Counted from the stretch's first letter, positions 1 through 5,369 are shown. The stretch is 5,852 nucleotides of DNA from DATFWK01 sp035259345 (GCA_035259345.1 DATFWK010000079.1:1-5852); one strand, 5' to 3'. Made by a program: numbers and translations. Notes: generated from the letters alone by a model not told the origin.

Positions 1-1
1 C

Positions 2-241
2 GACCCGGGCTGGGGCGCCGAGCCGCAGGAGGCCTGGGGCGTGCTGGACGTCGGCGGCCGGACGACGCCCGTGCCGACCGAGCCCGGCGCCTACGAGCGC
101 TTCTACGAGGGCGTGCGGGACGCCGTCCGCGGCACCGGGCCGGCGCCGGTGGACCCGGCCGACGCGGTGGCGGCGCTCGAGGTCATCGAGGCCGCCCGCG
201 TCTCGAGCGCCGAGCGGCGCGTGGTCGTGCTCTCCTCCTGA
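2..241 (+). CDS. Gfo/Idh/MocA-family oxidoreductase, C-terminal fragment (5' end outside window)
   Basis: The frame is open from the window edge to a TGA at 239-241, giving the last 79 residues of a protein. The tail reads YERFYEGVRDAVRGTG, then PAPVDPADAVAALEVIEAA and a final RRVVVL. That is the usual ending of Gfo/Idh/MocA NAD(P)-dependent sugar or polyol dehydrogenases: an FY..V..A..G..P V.P.DA....VIEAA block in the last helices of the C-terminal alpha/beta domain. The N-terminal Rossmann domain and the catalytic EKP motif lie upstream and cannot be checked, so the substrate is unknown. A GTG at 41 could be read as a start, but the similarity pattern continues upstream of it (DPGWGAEPQEAWG), so this is a truncated longer gene. 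It converges on the ABC permease gene with only 6 bp between the stop codons, leaving no room for a separate terminator. Confidence 0.8.
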   Translation, partial: DPGWGAEPQEAWGVLDVGGRTTPVPTEPGAYERFYEGVRDAVRGTGPAPVDPADAVAALEVIEAARVSSAERRVVVLSS

Positions 242-247
242 GCCGCC

Positions 248-1021
248 TCAGACCGACCGCTGGTACGCCCGGAAGGCCCGCGTCGCGAGCCAGGCGCACA
301 CGAGCGTGAAGCCGAGGAGCAGCGCGCCGCGCGACAGCACGAGGCTCCAGTCCACCGACGAGCTCACGGCCTCCCGGCCCGCCGTGGCGGCCCAGTCCAC
401 CGGGTTGACGCGGGCGACGTCCTGGATCCAGATCGGCATCAGGCTGCGCTGCATGAAGACGGCGGAGAGGAACGTGAGGGGCAGGAGCAGGAGCTGGACC
501 GCGCCGATGATCGACTCCTCCCGGCGCAGGACCAGCGCGAGCGCGATGGAGAGCGCGCCGAAGCCCCCGCCCAGCAGGATCGCCGCGACGATGAGCAGGA
601 CCACGCCGACGATCCCGCCCGGGAAGTGCGCCCCGATGGCGAACGCGATCAGGATGATGATGAGCGACTGCACGATCGTGACCATCGCCTGCTGCATGAG
701 CCGGCCCGCGATCAGCGCCCCGCGCGTGACCGGCGAGACGAGGAAGCGGTCGAGCACGCCGCGGTCGAGGTCGTTGATGATGTTCATGCCGGCCCAGCCG
801 CCGGAGAACAGCGCCGTCAGGACGACGATGCCCGGCGCGAAGAAGTCGATGTAGGAGTCGGCCGCGAAGCCGGGGATCTCGGTCACCTTGCGGAAGACCG
901 CGCTGTAGAGCAGCAGGTAGACGAGCGGCTGGGCGAGCGAGATCGCGATCCACCAGGGCTGGCGGACGAGGTTGCGAAGGTCCCGCTGGCTCATGAACCA
1001 CGAGTCGGCGAAGGCGGTCAT
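248..1021 (-). CDS. ABC-2 type (DrrB-like) export permease
   Basis: A 257-residue membrane subunit of an ABC exporter, expected in the cytoplasmic membrane working with the adjacent ATPase. About six hydrophobic segments are visible (roughly residues 23-42, 60-82, 112-132, 137-163, 172-190 and 230-249). The loop after the second carries the ABC-2 motif RGVLDRFLVSPVTR (87-100), diagnostic of the DrrB/NodJ-like family. Length and topology match single-domain DrrB-type permeases. The ATG start is preceded by a near-perfect AGGAGG (1029-1034) with a 7-nt spacer. It also overlaps the ATPase stop codon as ATGA, so the two genes should be translationally coupled. Family members export hydrophobic drugs, antibiotics or lipids. 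The substrate here cannot be deduced, but linkage to a divergent MarR regulator suggests a small-molecule efflux role. The longer open frame upstream to 1471 is only the shadow of the ATPase gene. Confidence 0.93.
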   Translation of the reverse strand: MTAFADSWFMSQRDLRNLVRQPWWIAISLAQPLVYLLLYSAVFRKVTEIPGFAADSYIDFFAPGIVVLTALFSGGWAGMNIINDLDRGVLDRFLVSPVTRGALIAGRLMQQAMVTIVQSLIIILIAFAIGAHFPGGIVGVVLLIVAAILLGGGFGALSIALALVLRREESIIGAVQLLLLPLTFLSAVFMQRSLMPIWIQDVARVNPVDWAATAGREAVSSSVDWSLVLSRGALLLGFTLVCAWLATRAFRAYQRSV

Positions 1022-1992
1022 CGGGCGTCCTCCTCTCGGTCGCGGTCGCGCGCCCCGAACGCGCGGCCGGTGTGGCGCAGGTACACGTCGTCCAGCGAGG
1101 GCCGGGCGACCGTGACGGCCTGGACCTCGACACCGGCACCCTCGAGCGCGCCGAGCATGGCCGGCACGGCGGTGGCGCCGTCGGGGACGCGGGCGCGCAG
1201 CGTCTGGCCGTCGAGCGCGATCTCGCGCACCCCCGGGACCCGCTCGATCGCCCCCGTCGCGTTGCCGTTGGCCTCGGGGCGGCCCAGCTCGACGACGACC
1301 GAGTCGCCCATGAGCTCGCTCTTCAGCTCCTCCGGCGAGCCCTCGGCGACGACCGTGCCGCGGTCGATGATCGCGAGGCGCGCGGCGAGGTGGTCGGCCT
1401 CCTCGAGGTAGTGCGTCGTCAGCAGGATCGTCAGGCCCTCGTCGCGGACCAGCCGCTCGATCTCGGCCCACATCTCGACGCGGATCTCCGGGTCCAGCCC
1501 GGTCGTGGGCTCGTCGAGGAGCAGGACGGCCGGGCGGTGGACGAGCCCCATCGCCAGGTCGAGCCGCCGCTGCATGCCCCCCGAGTAGGTTCGTACGATG
1601 CGCCGGGCGGCCTCGTCCAGGCGGAAGCGCTCGAGCAGCGATTCGACCCGGGTGGCGAGCTCGCGACCGCGCAGGCCGTAGAGGCGGCCCTGAAGCTCGA
1701 GGTTCTCGCGCCCGGTGGCCTCGATGTCGACGCCCGGCCGCTGCGCCACGACCCCGATCGCGCGCCGCACCCGGTCGGGCTGGCGCAGCACGTCGTGGCC
1801 GGCGACGCGCGCGGCGCCGGAGTCGGGTCGCGACAGCGTCGTCAGGATCTTCACGGTGGTCGACTTGCCGGCGCCGTTCGGCCCGAGCAGCCCGAAGACC
1901 GTGCCCGCCTCGACGTCGAACGACAGCCCGTCGAGGGCCCGCACCCGCTTGTAGGTCTTGACCAGGTCGCGCGCGGAGATCGCGCTCTCCAT
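1018..1992 (-). CDS. ABC transporter ATP-binding protein, DrrA-like
   Basis: A 324-residue cytoplasmic ATPase that would power the downstream permease. Visible motifs: Walker A GPNGAGKST (37-45), Q-loop Q84, signature YSGGMQRR (136-143), Walker B LLLDEP (157-162) followed by TTGLDP, and switch histidine H194 in LLTTHYLEEADHL. After the nucleotide-binding domain comes a C-terminal extension of about 100 residues ending in PSLDDVYLRHTGRAF, as in the DrrA daunorubicin-resistance type (DUF4162-like tail). Two in-frame ATGs are possible, at 2004 and 1992. The inner one has GGAGGG (1997-2002) 4 nt upstream and is preferred. The outer has GAGGAG directly abutting it with no spacer and would add four residues (MEGR). 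It is the first gene of a two-gene operon, coupled to the permease by a 4-bp ATGA overlap (1018-1021), and is divergent from a MarR gene that probably controls it. Confidence 0.94.
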   Translation of the reverse strand: MESAISARDLVKTYKRVRALDGLSFDVEAGTVFGLLGPNGAGKSTTVKILTTLSRPDSGAARVAGHDVLRQPDRVRRAIGVVAQRPGVDIEATGRENLELQGRLYGLRGRELATRVESLLERFRLDEAARRIVRTYSGGMQRRLDLAMGLVHRPAVLLLDEPTTGLDPEIRVEMWAEIERLVRDEGLTILLTTHYLEEADHLAARLAIIDRGTVVAEGSPEELKSELMGDSVVVELGRPEANGNATGAIERVPGVREIALDGQTLRARVPDGATAVPAMLGALEGAGVEVQAVTVARPSLDDVYLRHTGRAFGARDRDREEDAR

Positions 1993-1996
1993 CCGT

Positions 1997-2002
1997 CCCT
2001 CC
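1997..2002 (-). promoter_or_regulatory. Shine-Dalgarno deciding the ABC ATPase start
   Basis: GGAGGG on the minus strand, 4 nt before the ATG at 1992. It favours this start over the ATG at 2004, whose only purine-rich element (GAGGAG) is immediately adjacent to the start codon. Confidence 0.6.
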
Positions 2003-2045
2003 ATCTCCTCGGGGCTGGCCCGCAGGCCGGCGCCCCTGTACCCTT

Positions 2046-2075
2046 ACTCGACGATCGAATCACTCGACTATCGAA
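2046..2075. promoter_or_regulatory. Tandem operator-like repeats between the divergent ABC operon and marR gene
   Basis: Two 14-bp copies, ACTCGACGATCGAA (2046-2059) and ACTCGACTATCGAA (2062-2075), differ at one base and repeat every 16 bp. Read on the minus strand each is TTCGATNGTCGAGT, itself a loose inverted repeat (TTCGA-N3-TCGAG), the kind of dyad MarR dimers bind. They lie in the only AT-richer stretch of the divergent intergenic region, upstream of both genes. The likeliest reading is an operator controlling both the exporter and the marR gene. The repeats are seen directly; binding by the neighbouring MarR protein is inferred. I cannot assign convincing -35/-10 boxes in either direction here. 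Confidence 0.6.
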
Positions 2076-2093
2076 AGAACTGCTCGGCAGGGT

Positions 2094-2615
2094 ATGCCCA
2101 AGAAGGTTCGATTGTCAAGAGATCAGCGCCAGGCGCTCCTCGAAGACCTCTTCACCGAGGTGCGCATGCACCAGAACGCCCAGGATGCCTTCGACGATGC
2201 CGCCTGCGCCCTCCTCGGCATCAACCGCAGCGACGGGCGGGCCCTCGACATCATCGAGCGCCGGGGCCCGGTCACCGCAGGCGAGCTCGCGCGCGAGGCC
2301 GGCCTCTCCACCGCCGCGATCACGGCGCTGCTCGACCGCATGGAGCGCGTCGGCTACGTCCGCCGGGTGCGCGACACGGCGGACCGGCGGCGCGTGCTCG
2401 TCGAGCTGACGGACGAGGCGCGGCGGCGGGCATGGGCGATCTGGGGCCCGATCGCCGAGGAGGCGCCCGCCTCGCTCGCCGGGTACTCGGACGAGGACCT
2501 GGCCGTCATCAGGGACTTCCTGCGGGGCGGCCGCGACTTCCTGACGCGCCATCTGGCCCGGATCGCGCCGGACCGGGTCGCCGACCGGGCGGATGCGCCC
2601 GGCGGCGGGGGATGA
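2094..2615 (+). CDS. MarR-family transcriptional regulator (divergent from ABC exporter)
   Basis: A 173-residue winged helix-turn-helix protein. N-terminal helix at about residues 9-40 (dimerisation), HTH at 46-87 with ELAREAGL followed by recognition helix STAAITALLDRMERVGYV, wing RDTADRRRVLVELT (93-106) with the DRR motif typical of MarR, then a C-terminal dimerisation helix. One cysteine (C38). The glycine-rich tail APGGGG is probably unstructured. MarR proteins are usually repressors released by phenolic or other small ligands, and the divergent position next to a DrrAB-type exporter suggests it regulates that operon and itself. The start is uncertain. ATG 2094 has only a weak AGGG one base upstream, while TTG 2112 has AGAAGG (2101-2106) with a 5-nt spacer and would give 167 residues. 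Codons 5-9 overlap an operator-like repeat. A hydrolase gene follows 34 bp downstream and may be co-transcribed. Confidence 0.92.
   Translation: MPKKVRLSRDQRQALLEDLFTEVRMHQNAQDAFDDAACALLGINRSDGRALDIIERRGPVTAGELAREAGLSTAAITALLDRMERVGYVRRVRDTADRRRVLVELTDEARRRAWAIWGPIAEEAPASLAGYSDEDLAVIRDFLRGGRDFLTRHLARIAPDRVADRADAPGGGG
2107..2120 (+). promoter_or_regulatory. Third operator-like repeat, inside the 5' end of marR
   Basis: TTCGATTGTCAAGA matches the minus-strand reading of the two upstream repeats (TTCGATNGTCGAGT) at 11 of 13 defined positions, but in the opposite orientation. It covers codons 5-9 (GTT CGA TTG TCA AGA) if translation starts at ATG 2094, or straddles the start if TTG 2112 is used. 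Several of these codons (TTG, TCA, AGA) are unusual in this GC-rich window, consistent with the DNA sequence being constrained by something other than the protein. Operator function is inferred. Confidence 0.4.
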
Positions 2616-2636
2616 TCCCGGGGAGAACCGCGAACG

Positions 2637-2642
2637 AAGGAG
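2637..2642 (+). promoter_or_regulatory. Shine-Dalgarno deciding the hydrolase GTG start
   Basis: AAGGAG with a 7-nt spacer before GTG 2650. This fixes the hydrolase start here rather than at the in-frame ATG 2593, which lies inside the marR gene. Confidence 0.75.
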
Positions 2643-2649
2643 CCGGCCC

Positions 2650-3423
2650 GTGTGCGCCCCGTACGACGCCCTCCCCCCAATCCCGCCGATGGCCGGTGCG
2701 GCGGTCTCCCATCGCCGGCTGGTGCTCGAGGCCGAGGACGGGAACCGCTTCATGGCGTTCGCCGGCCTCCCCGACCGCCCGACCGGCGCCGGCGTCGTCG
2801 TGATGCCGGACATTCGCGGGCTCTTCCGCTTCTACGAGGAGGTCGCCCTGCGCCTCGCCGAGCAGGGCCTCACCGCGGTGGCGATCGACTACTTCGGGCG
2901 GACCGCGGGGACGTCGGAGCGCGACGAGGACTTTCCGGGCCGCGACCACGCAGCCCGCACGACGCCGGAGGGGGTCCGGATGGACGTCGCCGCCGCGGTG
3001 GCCTGGCTCCGCTCCGACGAGGGGGGCGGGGTCGCCGACGTCTTCACCCTCGGCTTCTGCTTCGGGGGCGCGCACTCATGGCTGCAGGCGGCCGGCCGAC
3101 ACGGCCTCGCCGGGGCGATCGGCTTCTACGGGCGGCCGAACCGGGCGGGGCTGAGCGAGGACCCGGGCGCGCTCCAGCGGGCGGGTGAGCTGCGCGCCCC
3201 GATCCTCGCGCTCATGGGCGGCGCGGACGCGGCGATCCCGCCGGACGTCGTGGAGGCCTTCGACGCGGCGCTGGACGAGGCCGGCGTCGAGCACCAGGTC
3301 GTGACCTACCCGGGCGCCCCGCACAGCTTCTTCGACCGCCACTTCGAGGAGCACGCGGCGGCCTCGGAGGATGCCTGGGGGCGCACCCTGGGCTTCATCG
3401 ACGCCCACCGCTCGCGCGCCTAG
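2650..3423 (+). CDS. Dienelactone hydrolase family protein (alpha/beta hydrolase)
   Basis: A 257-residue predicted cytoplasmic alpha/beta hydrolase of the dienelactone hydrolase (DLH) family, whose prototypes open dienelactones in the chlorocatechol pathway. The expected Cys-Asp-His triad is visible: nucleophile C137 in the elbow GFCFGG (135-140), D193 in LMGGADAAIPP, and H225 in PGAPHSFFD. Other family marks are VVVMPDIRGL (49-58) after the first core strands and the AIDYFGRTAGT segment (78-88). A cysteine rather than serine nucleophile points to DLH proper. GTG 2650 is chosen because of the AAGGAG ahead of it, and because the N-terminal PPIPP followed by GAAV looks like the usual start of actinobacterial homologues. 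It follows marR by 34 bp on the same strand. Its TAG stop overlaps the stop of the convergent second marR gene. Many DLH-family members act on other esters or lactones, so the true substrate is unknown. Confidence 0.92.
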   Translation: MCAPYDALPPIPPMAGAAVSHRRLVLEAEDGNRFMAFAGLPDRPTGAGVVVMPDIRGLFRFYEEVALRLAEQGLTAVAIDYFGRTAGTSERDEDFPGRDHAARTTPEGVRMDVAAAVAWLRSDEGGGVADVFTLGFCFGGAHSWLQAAGRHGLAGAIGFYGRPNRAGLSEDPGALQRAGELRAPILALMGGADAAIPPDVVEAFDAALDEAGVEHQVVTYPGAPHSFFDRHFEEHAAASEDAWGRTLGFIDAHRSRA

Positions 3424-3908
3424 CGGCGATCGGGCTGACCGGGCGTCAGCCGTCCCAGTATGGCGCCGAGCGCCACCAGGTCCTGCGGGTCGAGCGGGGC
3501 TGCGAAGAGCTCGGCGACGCCGGCGAGGTGGGTCCGCGAGGCGCTGCGGAGGGCAGCCCGGCCGGCGTCGGTCAGCGCGACGGCGTGCCCGCGCCGGTCA
3601 CCGGGGCTCTCGACCCGCGCCACGAGCCCGGCGCGCTCGAGCCCCTGCAGGAGCCGCGTGATGCCGGAGCGGGTGAGGAGCACCCGCCGGGCCAGCTCGA
3701 CCGGGCGCAGGCCGCGGGGGCCGCCGTCGCGCAGCTGGACCAGCACGTCGAAGTCGCTCAGCGTGAGGCCGTGGCGCTCGCGCAGGTCGCGCTCGAGCTC
3801 GCGGGTGATCGTGTTGTGAGCCTTGAGGAAGGCGACCCACGCGGCCAGCTGGGCAGGGGTGAGCGCCGCACCGTCCCCTCGCGCGCGCTCCCTCGCCTGC
3901 GTGGTCAC
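3420..3908 (-). CDS. MarR-family transcriptional regulator (downstream of dioxygenase)
   Basis: A 162-residue winged helix-turn-helix regulator. Helix LAAWVAFLKAHNTITRELER (21-40) and the following GLTLSDFDVLVQL (47-59) are the MarR N-terminal dimerisation and first DNA-binding-domain helices. The HTH follows with PVELARRVLLTRSGITRLLQ (69-88) and a wing ESPGDRRGHAVALT (100-113). It contains no cysteine, so direct thiol redox sensing is excluded and ligand binding would be the expected trigger. The GTG start (3908) overlaps the upstream gene's TGA as GTGA (3905-3908). I see no Shine-Dalgarno, so translation is probably coupled to the dioxygenase. The context suggests autoregulation of the two-gene operon through the palindrome at 4866-4882. 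The TAG stop overlaps the convergent hydrolase stop at the CTAG 3420-3423. Confidence 0.92.
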   Translation of the reverse strand: MTTQARERARGDGAALTPAQLAAWVAFLKAHNTITRELERDLRERHGLTLSDFDVLVQLRDGGPRGLRPVELARRVLLTRSGITRLLQGLERAGLVARVESPGDRRGHAVALTDAGRAALRSASRTHLAGVAELFAAPLDPQDLVALGAILGRLTPGQPDRR

Positions 3909-4828
3909 CGCGGCGATCGCGCGGCCCTCGGGTTGGGCAGCGGCGTGAGGATGTGCTCCAGGCGGTCGCGCAGCTGCTCGTAGTCCGGCGGCAGCGACAG
4001 GCGCTCGCCGAGCGTCTCGAGCGGCTCGTCCGCCGTGAAGCCCGGCCCCTGCGTCGCGATCTCGAACAGGACGCCGCTCGGCTCCCGGAAGTAGATCGAC
4101 CGGAAGTAGAAGCGGTCGATGACCGGCGTGGGCCGGCCGCCGGCCTCGATCACCCGGGCCCGCCAGGCCTCGTGGTCCGGAATCGTGGAGCTCCACGCCA
4201 CGTGGTGCACGGATCCGGCGCCCTGGACGCCGTAGAGCTCGGGCGGGGCATCCACGACGTAGCGGGACCCGCGCCGCTCCCCGCGCGCCTCCCAGCCCTC
4301 GTCCGTGGGCTCGAAGCCGAGGCCGCCCTCGAGCAGCGGCCGGCTCGCGTCCGGGCGGGCGACGTAGGCGCGCACGCCGTCGAAGCCCTGCAGGGCCATC
4401 GCGTGCGGGATCTCCGGGTGCTCGGCGGTCAGGGGCGCGTCCGGCGCCGTCGAGATCAGGAGCTGGTGCTCGAAGCGCTCCGGATCGGCGAAGCGCAGCG
4501 TGCCGTCCTCGCGGGAGGTCGCCACGCCGGCGTCGCCGAGGCGCTGCTCCCAGAAGTCGACGGCCTCGGACGAGCCGACCCGCCAGAGGATCCGGTGGAC
4601 CATCCCCGCGCCCGGCCGGCCCTGCGCGGCTCCCGGGTACTCGAAGAACGTCAGGTCGAAGCCGGGGCTGCCCTCCTCGTCCCCGTAGAACAGGTGGTAC
4701 ACGGTGGGGTCGTCCTGGTTGACCGTCTTCTTCACCAGCCGCAGGCCGAGGAGGCCCGCGTAGAACTCCACGTTCTGCGGGGCGTCGCCCGTGATCGCGG
4801 TGATGTGGTGGATGCCGTCGAGTCGCAT
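3905..4828 (-). CDS. Ring-cleaving dioxygenase-like VOC (glyoxalase/bleomycin-resistance fold) protein
   Basis: A 307-residue protein with two vicinal-oxygen-chelate domains, like the PcpA/LinE/MhqO group of Fe(II) dioxygenases that cleave hydroquinones or related aromatics. Domain 1 begins GIHHITAITGDAPQNVEFYA (5-24). Domain 2 holds SVHHVAWSS (206-214) and the strand GVLFEIATQGPGF (252-264). Candidate metal ligands are H8 (or H7), H208 or H209, and E256, matching the His-His-Glu triad known for the family. The segments GLRLVKKTVNQDDPTVYHLF (28-47) and FYFRSIYFREPSGVLFEIAT are characteristic of this subgroup. ATG 4828 is chosen because GGGAG (4837-4841) lies 8 nt upstream. A TTG at 4864 would overlap the promoter palindrome. 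It is first gene of an operon with marR (GTGA overlap). The ligand set argues for a metal-dependent enzyme, but a glyoxalase-like or non-catalytic role is not excluded. Confidence 0.9.
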   Translation of the reverse strand: MRLDGIHHITAITGDAPQNVEFYAGLLGLRLVKKTVNQDDPTVYHLFYGDEEGSPGFDLTFFEYPGAAQGRPGAGMVHRILWRVGSSEAVDFWEQRLGDAGVATSREDGTLRFADPERFEHQLLISTAPDAPLTAEHPEIPHAMALQGFDGVRAYVARPDASRPLLEGGLGFEPTDEGWEARGERRGSRYVVDAPPELYGVQGAGSVHHVAWSSTIPDHEAWRARVIEAGGRPTPVIDRFYFRSIYFREPSGVLFEIATQGPGFTADEPLETLGERLSLPPDYEQLRDRLEHILTPLPNPRAARSPR

Positions 4829-4865
4829 GTCGTGGTCTCCCGGCCCGTGGGGCCTCCGCGTCAAA

Positions 4866-4882
4866 GTTGCTGCGCACGCAAC
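4866..4882. promoter_or_regulatory. Palindromic operator candidate GTTGC-N7-GCAAC
   Basis: GTTGC (4866-4870) and GCAAC (4878-4882) form perfect 5-bp inverted arms around TGCGCAC, which itself contains the palindrome TGCGCA. The site lies between the dioxygenase ATG and its likely -10 box (4881-4886) and covers the expected transcription start, the place for a repressor. The dyad is seen directly. Binding by the MarR protein encoded in the same operon is inferred. Confidence 0.6.
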
Positions 4883-4886
4883 GATA
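4881..4886 (-). promoter_or_regulatory. Probable -10 box of the dioxygenase-marR operon
   Basis: TATCGT on the minus strand matches TATAAT at four positions, including the key TA at 1-2 and the final T. The predicted transcription start would fall near 4874, inside the palindrome. No good -35 is visible at the right spacing; a TCGACA at 4894-4899 lies only 7 bp upstream and is too close. Confidence 0.4.
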
Positions 4887-4934
4887 GCGGGATGTCGAGG
4901 AGACGGCCCGGCCGCTGCGACAGGGCCAGCGGGC

Positions 4935-4940
4935 TATGCT
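4935..4940 (+). promoter_or_regulatory. Probable -10 box for a leaderless transcript of the YvlD-like gene
   Basis: TATGCT fits the actinobacterial TANNNT -10 consensus and ends 6 nt before the GTG at 4947, so transcription would start at or next to the start codon. No Shine-Dalgarno is found ahead of that GTG, which agrees with leaderless translation. The -35 is not convincing. Confidence 0.5.
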
Positions 4941-4946
4941 CGGCTC

Positions 4947-5324
4947 GTGGTCCGCCGGATCCTGATCGTCTGGGCCTGCAACATCGCCGCGCTCTTCGTG
5001 GCGTCGGTCTTCATCTCGGGCATCAGCTACCAGCACGACTTCTGGGTGCTGGTGCTCGCCGGCCTGGTCTTCGGGCTGGTGAACAGCCTGGTGAAGCCGA
5101 TCGTCAAGCTCCTCGCGCTGCCGCTGGCGGTCATCACCCTCGGCATCGCGTTCTTCTTCGTGAACCTGCTGATGCTCTACCTGACGTCGTGGATCGTGCC
5201 GGGCTTCAGCATCGACCACTTCTCCGACGCCATCTGGGGCACGATCATCATCTGGGCCGTCAACACCGTGCTCTACTCGGTGTTCGGCGTGAACGACTGG
5301 CGCGAGGCGCGCACCGCCGGCTGA
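4947..5324 (+). CDS. YvlD/phage-holin-4-family small membrane protein
   Basis: A 125-residue integral membrane protein with four predicted helices (about residues 4-24, 32-50, 56-80 and 93-114). The hallmark of the family is the central stretch GLVNSLVKPIVKLL (43-56) followed by LPLAVITLGIAFFFVN (58-73), i.e. N..VKPI...L.LP....T.G...F.VN, then a W(I/L)VPGF segment (82-87). This family (Phage_holin_4_2, DUF360-like YvlD) is widespread in bacterial chromosomes. Its role is unclear and probably linked to the envelope; despite the name, nothing here suggests phage lysis. GTG 4947 is chosen because it yields the usual MVRRIL start of a first transmembrane helix and lies 6 nt after TATGCT. Longer readings of the frame run back through the divergent promoter without a signal. 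It is divergent from the dioxygenase operon, separated by 118 bp. Confidence 0.9.
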   Translation: MVRRILIVWACNIAALFVASVFISGISYQHDFWVLVLAGLVFGLVNSLVKPIVKLLALPLAVITLGIAFFFVNLLMLYLTSWIVPGFSIDHFSDAIWGTIIIWAVNTVLYSVFGVNDWREARTAG

Positions 5325-5330
5325 GCCCAA

Positions 5331-5354
5331 GGGCGCCCGCGCGGGCGGGCGCCC
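5331..5354. terminator. GC-rich hairpin, probable bidirectional terminator
   Basis: GGGCGCCCGC (5331-5340) and GCGGGCGCCC (5345-5354) are perfect 10-bp complementary arms around a 4-nt loop. The hairpin starts 6 bp after the stop of the YvlD-like gene and ends 15 bp from the stop of the convergent glycoside hydrolase gene. It has no T-tract on either side, so it is not a canonical intrinsic terminator, although actinobacteria often use such U-less hairpins. Confidence 0.6.
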
Positions 5355-5369
5355 CCTGCGAGCGTCGTC

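Noticed and set aside
1072..2409. Plus-strand open frame (445 codons) opposite the ABC ATPase
   Set aside because: Antisense to an unmistakable ABC ATPase with all motifs, and its own translation has no recognisable domain.
2609..2619. Inverted repeat GGGAT-G-ATCCC at the marR stop as a terminator
   Set aside because: A one-base loop cannot fold as such, the arms are only 5 bp, and there is no T-tract.
2593..2649. Longer N-terminus for the hydrolase starting at ATG 2593
   Set aside because: It lies inside the marR gene with no ribosome site, whereas GTG 2650 has AAGGAG at 7 nt. The extra residues look like non-family sequence.
4894..4899. TCGACA on the minus strand as a -35 box
   Set aside because: Close to TTGACA in sequence but only 7 bp from the -10 candidate, far short of the 16-18 bp needed.
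4947..5324. Phage holin or prophage remnant
   Set aside because: The family name includes holin, but no phage gene is nearby and YvlD-like proteins are ordinary chromosomal membrane proteins.
3420..5330. Very long minus-strand open frame (636 codons) spanning the marR and dioxygenase region
   Set aside because: Only its last 162 codons (from GTG 3908) look like a protein family (MarR). The rest is out-of-frame to the clear VOC dioxygenase and antisense to the YvlD-like gene, with Arg/Pro/Gly-rich shadow composition.
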